Source of the DNA: Sycobia sp. Sy_11
Lineage: Eukaryota; Arthropoda; Insecta; Hymenoptera; Epichrysomallidae
Direction: 5' to 3'
DNA length: 64,000 nt
Assembly (NCBI GenBank): GCA_018907035.1
Contig: JACCIC010000063.1
Span: 2,556,001 to 2,620,000, forward strand
Shown here: positions 58,130 through 64,000 of the stretch, one piece after another
How positions within the stretch are numbered: position 1 is the stretch's first letter
Layout: every line of letters begins with the position of its first letter
Notes under the pieces: model-generated
The model's database searches: none
What the model was told of the DNA's origin: nothing
The model's input: only the letters and a program-made list of their open reading frames with translations
Translations under genes and position numbers: made by a program

Positions 58130-58850
58130 TTTGTCGCCTTCCTTGACGGTTTGCTTTGTTTTACGATTTCCTTGAGCACGATAAACAGTATCTAGGCGAA
58201 AGATTTCCGAACTTCCTTTGGTATCAACACTCAACCAATCTGTTTTTATTTCTCTCTCGAATTTGGCTTCTGTAGCGGGGAGAATATTTTTCTCAACTTC
58301 TACCAGGCTTCTGATCTTCTAAGAGTTCTGAAACTATATATGTGAGATCGGTATTTCCTGGTACAAATCCAGTTGGAGCAGCGCTAGAGATATGTGGTTG
58401 TGGTGTGATCATTTCATAAACCTTGTCAGTCAGTTCTGCTTTTTTTGAAAATGGGCTGTCCGCTTGAATGGCTAATAAAACTGATAGCCTATCTTTTCTC
58501 TGTCATCTAGTTCTTCTCTAGCAAGTCACTGCTTTAAATTGTTGTTCTCTGATGCTAAGAATCGGCTAATCAGCTCTGATTTTAATTTTGCGTATTTGTC
58601 CTCCGTCGGTGGATCGCACATGATATCGCGTATCTCTTGGATAGCTTTTGTGTTAAATTCTGACACTAAGTAGTGGAACTTAATTTTATCCACCGTGATC
58701 CCACATATCGTAAATTGCTATTCAAGCCGCCGGAAATAGCATTCGGGATTCTCATTATCGAAAGGCGGCATCTTTATCAATCCTCGCTCGATGTCTTCGG
58801 CGCGGGACCTTCCTTCCGTTCTATTATCACTGAAATTGTTGAATTCTTTT
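58130..58850 (-). pseudogene. Gypsy B gag
   Basis: Reverse strand from about 58800: IKMPPFDNENPECYFRRLE, a stop, FTICGITVDKIKFHYLVSEF, then IRDIMCDPPTEDKYAKLKSE and LISRFLASENNNLKQ. This is the standard capsid segment of this Gypsy group. The rest to about 58130 is frameshifted, and no zinc knuckle is visible. Confidence 0.78.
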
Positions 58851-58882
58851 TTCCGTTTATTTTACTTACATTGCGTCACCAA

Positions 58883-59141
58883 TGATGGGGTGGGATACAA
58901 TTAATTCGGATAGAAATGCTTTAATATATACATCTACTTATTTACGGAAATATATTACAAATACAAATACAGTACCGGGAGCGCGTGGCGATATTGAGAG
59001 TGTCGCGGGAAGTGTTCCTATCCAGAATGTCGTTGGAGATGCTTTATCCTTATCATGTTCCGTAATTACTGTTTCATTTAACGGTACTTAACCTTTCAAG
59101 TCCATACTTGTCATCAAACCTGTACGTACGCTGTCACTACA
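58883..59141 (-). repeat. Gypsy B 5' LTR
   Basis: 259 bp; on the reverse strand it runs from TGTAGTGACAGCG to CCCACCCCATCA. Differs from the left LTR at many positions, consistent with age. TTGGTGACGC directly follows its inner end as a probable primer-binding site. Confidence 0.82.
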
Positions 59142-59689
59142 CACAAGATCGATTAGTAATGAGGAGGGGGCTGGACACCGGAGATTGGAATGGGAAACAA
59201 TGTTTCTTTAGAAATGCCCTTTTCGGCTATAATTTGGAATTTGGCCTTGTATTTTGAAAATGGGCAATTCTACAATCTCACTCACTTGGATATTGAGACT
59301 GGATTGATCGACATTAGAACATAATGAAATATGTATTCACGACTGGTCAAAATGATTATTAACTTTTACAGAAAAATTATCTGCGTGGATTCTATGTGTT
59401 GCATTGGTTAATCATATCATAGATCATACGTCGCCTATATCTGGCACAAACTAGATTTTTTCAAAATTTTATTACAGTTACTACTGTGTACAAACATGAG
59501 TAAGACTTTTCAATTCAAATTTTCCGGGTTTATCAATTGGCACAAATGTTTTTCTTTTTAAAATGGTAGCACTGCCAGAGTTATCTGTGTCAAATTCCAC
59601 GCAATTATCTTTATTTGTCATATAATTACGCTTGTGTTTTGTGAACAAAGAAAAGTTGTCTCTTCGGTTTTTATAATGTCTGAAATTAT
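59142..59689. other. Unidentified; one protein-like reverse frame
   Basis: An 83-codon reverse frame (59481-59732) has a varied, non-repetitive composition (NCVEFDTDNSGSATILKRKT) ending in two stops. No family recognised; it may be a remnant of a host or element gene. Confidence 0.3.
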
Positions 59690-60720
59690 TCGACAAAGAA
59701 GGCCTGTGGTGAGAAGTCAATGTTAAGAGCAAGTGTTTTTCATTGGTACAAATTGTTCAAAGACAATCGAGAATGTGTTGAAGACAAACCGCATCAAATA
59801 CGACCAAGAATATCTACTTATGGACTACACGTCGACAATATCAAAGAATTGCTTCTGTAAAATCGTCGATTGACTACTAAAGCGCTTACTGATATTATTG
59901 GAATTTCAAATGGATCAGTCAACATCATTTTGAAAGATATTTTTTGCGTGAAAAAGTGAAATCTCGATTAGTGCCAAAAGCACTCAATTTTTTGAGTGCT
60001 TTTGGCACTAATGCAATTTTTTTTGTGCAACGATGCTTTCGAACCATCAGAACAACATGAAATGCATAATAGCTGTTGATGAGACTTGGGTTTAGCTTTG
60101 TGTCGTATCAGATCCCGAAACAACCGATCAATCGAACGAATATCGTGCCAAAGAAGAGGGGAACCGAAAAAATTACGCCAAAGTCGCTCAAAAATCAAGG
60201 TTATGCTCACTGTTTTCTTTGATTATCATGGTGTGGTGCATTATGAATTCCTTGCCATTGACCAAATGGTTAACATAGAATATTATTTGAGTGTTATGCG
60301 TCGTTTGCTTAAAGCTATTCGTCTCCAAAGGCCAGATATATGGAAAAACAACTCTTGGTTTTTGCATCACGATAATGCGCCTGCTAACACGGCATTGATT
60401 TTACATGAATATTTCATCAAAAATTTAACCAATATCGTTCCGCAACCACCGTACTCACCTAATGTAGCACCGTGTGACTTTTGGCTATTCAGAAAACTCA
60501 AAACACTACTTCGGAGGCACGGTTTTGATTCGATTGAAGAAAATATATGCCGAATCGAAGAAGGAACTTGCTTGGAGAGAATTGAGAATGACCATTCCGG
60601 AATAAGATTATAAAAAATGTTTTGAAAATTGGAAAAAGCGTTAGCATAGTTGCATTACATCCAGGGGGATTATTTTGAAGGGCATGAATTAGATTTAGAT
60701 TTAGAAAAATAATAAAGATT
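59690..60720 (+). mobile_element. Decayed SETMAR-like mariner
   Basis: Transposase pseudogene of a lineage different from the intact mariner. N-terminal part (59715-59900): SVFHWYKLFKDNRECVED and LTTKALTDIIGISNGSVN. The frame is broken around a hairpin at 59967-60012 and around the first catalytic Asp (AVDETWV near 60070). 60086-60613 is largely open with SWFLHHDNAPANTALIL and, 34 residues after that Asp, YSPNVAPCDFWLF. The C-terminal tail reaches about 60680. TIRs are not clear. Confidence 0.85.
59967..60012. repeat. Perfect 21-bp inverted repeat with 4-nt loop
   Basis: Left arm 59967-59987 (ATTAGTGCCAAAAGCACTCAA), loop TTTT, right arm 59992-60012. It lies inside a mariner pseudogene where the protein reading LVPKALNF should continue onwards, so the right arm is extra sequence, most simply from a template-switch event. 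Confidence 0.9.
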
Positions 60721-60913
60721 TCAAAAATTATAAATAAAGTCTTAATCATATTTGTATACAGTAATACTCTCCATAAATGAAAGTTTCAAATTATAGTTAT
60801 AAACTCAACTCAACATGAATTTGAAAAAAATTTCAAAAGTATTAAATGATATTATTTATTTTAGAAATAAATAAAGTAAGAATTTCTAATTAACTATCAA
60901 TAATTGAAGTCGG

Positions 60914-61680
60914 TATAAGAGTTTCTTTCTAATCTTTGCCCTTGTACGATTTTAAGTAGAGACCTCTCCGATTACCTTTATACGGTTTTAATTGAAGTCC
61001 ATAATCTTTTTGCAATTGCTTCTATTGTTTTGTTATGACTTCAATTCTCTTCCAATTCTTGTTTTGCTGCTTTTACATCATTAACAGCTTTGACTAATAC
61101 AGTACCACCACCTGTCAATACTCCATTTGCTATTAGATCGGCAAATAATGGTACAAGAAATGGTAAATCCCTGTCATTCGCACTTTAATGCAGAGCGAAC
61201 TAATTTTTGAGAACTCGAACTTGGAATCATAGAATATGCTGCAAATTTAATTATTTTTTTTAATGTTGATTTATTATTTTTACTCAGCAATTTTTGTTTC
61301 TTATTTTTCTTCAATCCCATTCCTAACTATACTTTAAGTTTAATTATATTATGGAAGTGCAGCAGCCTTTTCGGGCATGCATTTTTTGCATTCCTTTGAT
61401 TAAAGACGTAAGCCAGTTTTGTTAGCGAAAATTTAATCCTCAGCATGCAAAGTTTGCATATCGTTAAAAATATTGGTATATGCTATATCATGATCGTTGC
61501 AAGTAGAATAAAGGAAATTTATCCCTGGATCACCACGAGCTATACGTTTTTTTCAATATTGTCCCAGAACCACAGTAATTATAACCTGATAAATAGAGTT
61601 CAATAGGCAATTTACTAAATATCTTATTAACTATTCCACTACCTTCTCTCTTACGTACGATCTTTCTGTATCGAAAGTTA
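60914..61680 (-). pseudogene. Polinton/adintovirus-type structural protein with PLA2-like domain
   Basis: Reverse-strand relic of a DNA-virus-like element. Near 61600-61560 it reads IVNKIFSKLPIELYLSGYNY then CGSG, the calcium-loop type (YCGxG) of viral phospholipase A2 domains. After a frameshift comes ARGDPGINFLYSTC then NDHDIAY, with the His-Asp active-site pair. Further on (about 61180-60930) LVPLFADLIANGVLTGGGTV, a charged helix with KAAKQELEEN, and a basic Tyr/Leu/Lys-rich tail. A PLA2-like domain helps some viruses breach membranes; here many stops exclude function. The assignment to this element group is from the neighbouring ATPase and protein order. Confidence 0.7.
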
Positions 61681-61770
61681 AAATGATACTACTTGAATGT
61701 ATATATAAGCGTGCTATTTATAATTTATACTCTACTATGACAGTTTCAGTTAAAATCGTAGTGTGCAAAC

Positions 61771-62205
61771 ATGGATTGTTCAATTTCGTTGTTCAATTCA
61801 ATTCAAAGCGTGCTCGGCAAAATTACCGGTCATTTTTGACTCATTTACAGAGCAGGACAAAAAAAGTAAACGGCATGAAGATTTACTGCCAGATAGTAGA
61901 TGAGCAGTGATTTGTAGACCTTTCAATTGTGGAAAAACCAATAGCTTATTGAGTTTTATAAGTCATCCGAAGGGTCTTAGATTTGAAAATATATATAATT
62001 ATTCAAAATCATTAAATCAAGCCAAATACAAGTATTTAGAAAAACTTTTGTAATCAATAGAGGATGTATAATATTTTCCATTCATTAACATAAAGCAGTA
62101 GTATCACCTCACAACGTACTTCCTAACTCTATTATGATTTTCGATTATATGGCTTGAGAGAAAGAGCACAATATTAAAACTTTTTTCTGCATAGTAAGTC
62201 ATCAG
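61771..62205 (+). pseudogene. Viral-type packaging ATPase, truncated and broken
   Basis: Begins with ATG 61771 (MDCSISLFNSIQSVLGKITG), a one-base shift near 61837, then SKRHEDLLPDS, a stop, and FNCGKTNSLLSF, a Walker A motif of the FtsK/HerA-type (A32-like) packaging ATPases of Polintons and related viruses. LRFENIYNYSKSLNQAKYKY follows, then a region equivalent to the Walker B strand (decayed, near 62140), after which homology stops. The C-terminal half is missing. It is transcribed away from the PLA2-like gene, so the two form a divergent pair about 90 bp apart. Confidence 0.68.
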
Positions 62206-62595
62206 AATGATGATTCTTTTTATCTTTATATTAATAATAATAATACTCTACAAAATGATCACGGCAATGACAACATTAATACTTATTTTGAATTAGCTGA
62301 GAGTAATATTGAACAAGATGATAAAAGTCTTGAAAAATATCTATCTAAAAATAATCTCATGATCGGAAATTTACGAATAAATTTCGCCAAGAGTCATACT
62401 TATGTTACTCATACTAATATCATACTTAATAATACAAAATATCCCATCACTAATAGATTGTTAGAACTATTATTTAGAAAATTACCAGATGTACAACTTA
62501 TTAACAAGAACGAACGTCAAACTTGCCAAAGAATTCTCAAAGTATCCAATGCTCATAAGAAATATTATGATAAAAATAAAGGATTATATATGTGA
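62200..62595 (+). pseudogene. Unknown protein of the Polinton-type relic
   Basis: Open almost throughout: Asn-rich start (YINNNNTLQNDHGND), an acidic stretch, then the last 78 codons (62359-62595) with MIGNLRINFAKS, NTKYPITNRLLELLFRKLPD and RILKVSNAHKKYYDKN. The composition and conserved-looking core are protein-like, and it directly follows the ATPase in the same orientation. I believe it belongs to the same element, but its function is unknown to me. Confidence 0.5.
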
Positions 62596-62699
62596 AATAT
62601 GTGAAAAATAAAAAATTTTTAGAAATTAGTTTACCAATATTTACGTAAAAAAGGTATTTTATCTTGATTTCAAATTATAAAAAAAAATATATCCTTAGA

Positions 62700-62840
62700 C
62701 TATATATACTTGGATAAAATGAATGAATTAATAAATCGACTAAAGGCATTGTTGATTAAAAGATCTACGATAAATCAGAACCACCTGAATGAAATATACT
62801 CTATTATCGAGGAACTGTGTGAGGCTAGTGTCATATATCA
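62700..62840 (+). pseudogene. C-terminal remnant of relic protein
   Basis: Reads NRLKALLIKRSTINQNHLNE then IYSIIEELCEAS, an amphipathic helical ending that continues the preceding protein after a decayed stretch (62600-62700). It ends at a pentanucleotide array. Confidence 0.45.
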
Positions 62841-62906
62841 TATCATATAATATCATATCATATTATATCGTATCATATCATATCATATAATATCATATCA
62901 TATCAT
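62836..62906. repeat. ATATC-type microsatellite
   Basis: Imperfect ATATC/ATCAT repeats ending at the terminus of the Helentron-like element. A short related ATGATATGATATGAT tract occurs next to the same terminus at 45492. Confidence 0.9.
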
Positions 62907-63808
62907 ACTAATTTATAAAGACAAAGCGTGTTTTTGTTTGTACACGATAACCGAAAAAACTACTGAACCAATTGTTCTGAAATTTGACATATAGATTCTG
63001 TATTATCTTGGGAAGGACATAGGCTATGTTTTTTATTGAAAATCATTTTACTTTCATCAATAAATTAAGTTAATCGTTTTAACAATTAGTTCCACCAGCG
63101 GTCACTAGGTGGCGTCTTGAATCACGATCATCAACTCAAAGTCCGCTTAAGGCAGTATTCTACTTTAGACCCTCGAAAAAACGCTATTTTCGTGAAATTT
63201 TTCTGAGAATGCTATTGAAAATATGGATGTAGAATTTGAAATGCATAATAAATACACTCTTGACGTACATAAAAATTTTTTTTTTATTTATTTTATACAT
63301 TTATTATACATGTAAAGTATGGTCAAATCCTACACCTCAAAAATTAGGTAACGTAGTCGTGCTCGTAAAATCGACTGATGGTCTGAAACAAAAAACTCAA
63401 ATAGTTGTATGTTCAGTATAACTCCAGAAACCGATCTAACTTAGTCGTTAGGAAGCGATGCTAGCTTTCTCGGGACGACTTCTACGGAGATTATCGTGTT
63501 TAGTTGGTAGAAAACGATGTTTAGGTATGTCGAGACAACTTCTACGGGGAGTTTCGTGAATATATCTCTATGAAGAGATTCGTATTCTATCATTCGAATA
63601 CGCACACTCCGAGTAAGAGTCGTCTCTGGATATCTGGAAATTGTATTCTACCTCCCCAACACAAGATTCTCTATAGTGATCGTCCCGAGACATTTCCTAT
63701 AGTGCGAACATTATACTCTCTCTAAACGTCCTCTGGAGACACTTGGACATCTTTTTCTACCGTTCGAACTCCAAGGTACAATTTTCTCCATCGAAGCAAT
63801 ATTTATTA

Positions 63809-63858
<50 letters not shown>

Positions 63859-64000
63859 GGTCGGCAAAATATCAACTATTTGAAGTGGACGCTACATTGA
63901 AGCAGCTTTTTATACATAAGCGACGATAGGTAATTTACGATCAATTATTTATAGACATATAGATTTGTATATATAGAGTACTTTTTAGTTAGATATGATT
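62907..64000 (+). mobile_element. Helentron-like element copy 2 (runs off the window)
   Basis: Forward-oriented: 5' terminus ACTAATTTATAAAGACAAAG at 62907, homologous to the reverse complement of 45440-45150, then a divergent centre (63140-63420), the minisatellite region (63430-63800, reverse complement of 44045-44470), a TA array (63811-63856), and GGTCGGCAAAATATCAACTA onwards matching the reverse complement of 38628-38490. It contains none of the SINE, hammerhead repeat or Gypsy insertions over the part visible. Its hairpin/CTAG end should lie just beyond 64000. Confidence 0.65.

Larger units (their letters stand above)
53094..59141 (-). mobile_element. Gypsy-type LTR retrotransposon B, reverse strand, with nested insertions
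   Basis: LTR-like direct repeats at 53094-54522 (interrupted) and 58883-59141 flank 4.4 kb that encodes, on the reverse strand, gag, pre-RT, RT, RNase H and integrase in Gypsy order. The inner edge of the right LTR is followed on the reverse strand by TTGGTGACGC, a primer-binding-site-like sequence. Insertions: a solo LTR in the 3' LTR, a ~0.7 kb unit in pol and a SINE fragment. Coding is in many frames, and the element is old. Confidence 0.85.

Overview
This is a 64 kb AT-rich stretch of an insect nuclear genome that consists almost entirely of transposable-element debris. I recognise no host protein gene, rRNA or functional tRNA. The mix of D34D mariners, Penelope-like elements, a Jockey-type and an R1-type LINE, Gypsy LTR elements, a tRNA-derived SINE and a Polinton/adintovirus-type relic with a phospholipase-like domain fits a hymenopteran, most likely an ant. 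That assignment is inference from element types, not from a marker gene.

Layout. 0-8 kb: a hammerhead-bearing repeat; a Jockey-type LINE with target-site duplications (TSDs); a Penelope-like element (PLE) fragment; an R1-type LINE with TSDs. 8-20 kb: SINE copies, two PLE fragments, one mariner with intact reading frame, terminal inverted repeats (TIRs) and TA target duplication (9949-11234), and two decayed mariners. 20-29 kb: three copies of a ~1.3 kb TIR element, two of them facing each other across 4.4 kb, each carrying a tRNA-like block. 29-37 kb: mostly featureless AT-rich DNA, a PLE terminal repeat split by a palindromic pair of hammerhead-family repeats, then a reverse-strand PLE and a LINE reverse-transcriptase remnant.

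37.8-45.4 kb is a nested stack. A Helentron-like rolling-circle element (3' hairpin plus CTAG, 60-bp minisatellite core) is interrupted by a SINE, a hammerhead-bearing repeat and a complete but decayed Gypsy element. An inverted copy at 62.9-64.0 kb lacks all three insertions over the part visible here and serves as the empty-site allele. 45.6-48.3 kb: a PLE 3' end and a reverse-strand mariner. 48.3-53.1 kb: nothing recognised apart from CT microsatellites. 53.1-59.1 kb: a second Gypsy element, reverse strand, with a solo LTR inside its 3' LTR, a ~0.7 kb insertion in pol and a SINE fragment. 59.7-60.7 kb: a mariner with a perfect 21-bp hairpin. 60.9-62.8 kb: the divergent Polinton/adintovirus-type relic.

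No genes cooperate here in a host pathway. The biology is one of successive insertion and decay, and TSDs and empty-site copies inside the window allow several insertions to be ordered in time. The mariner at 10 kb is the only element that still looks capable of making its protein.
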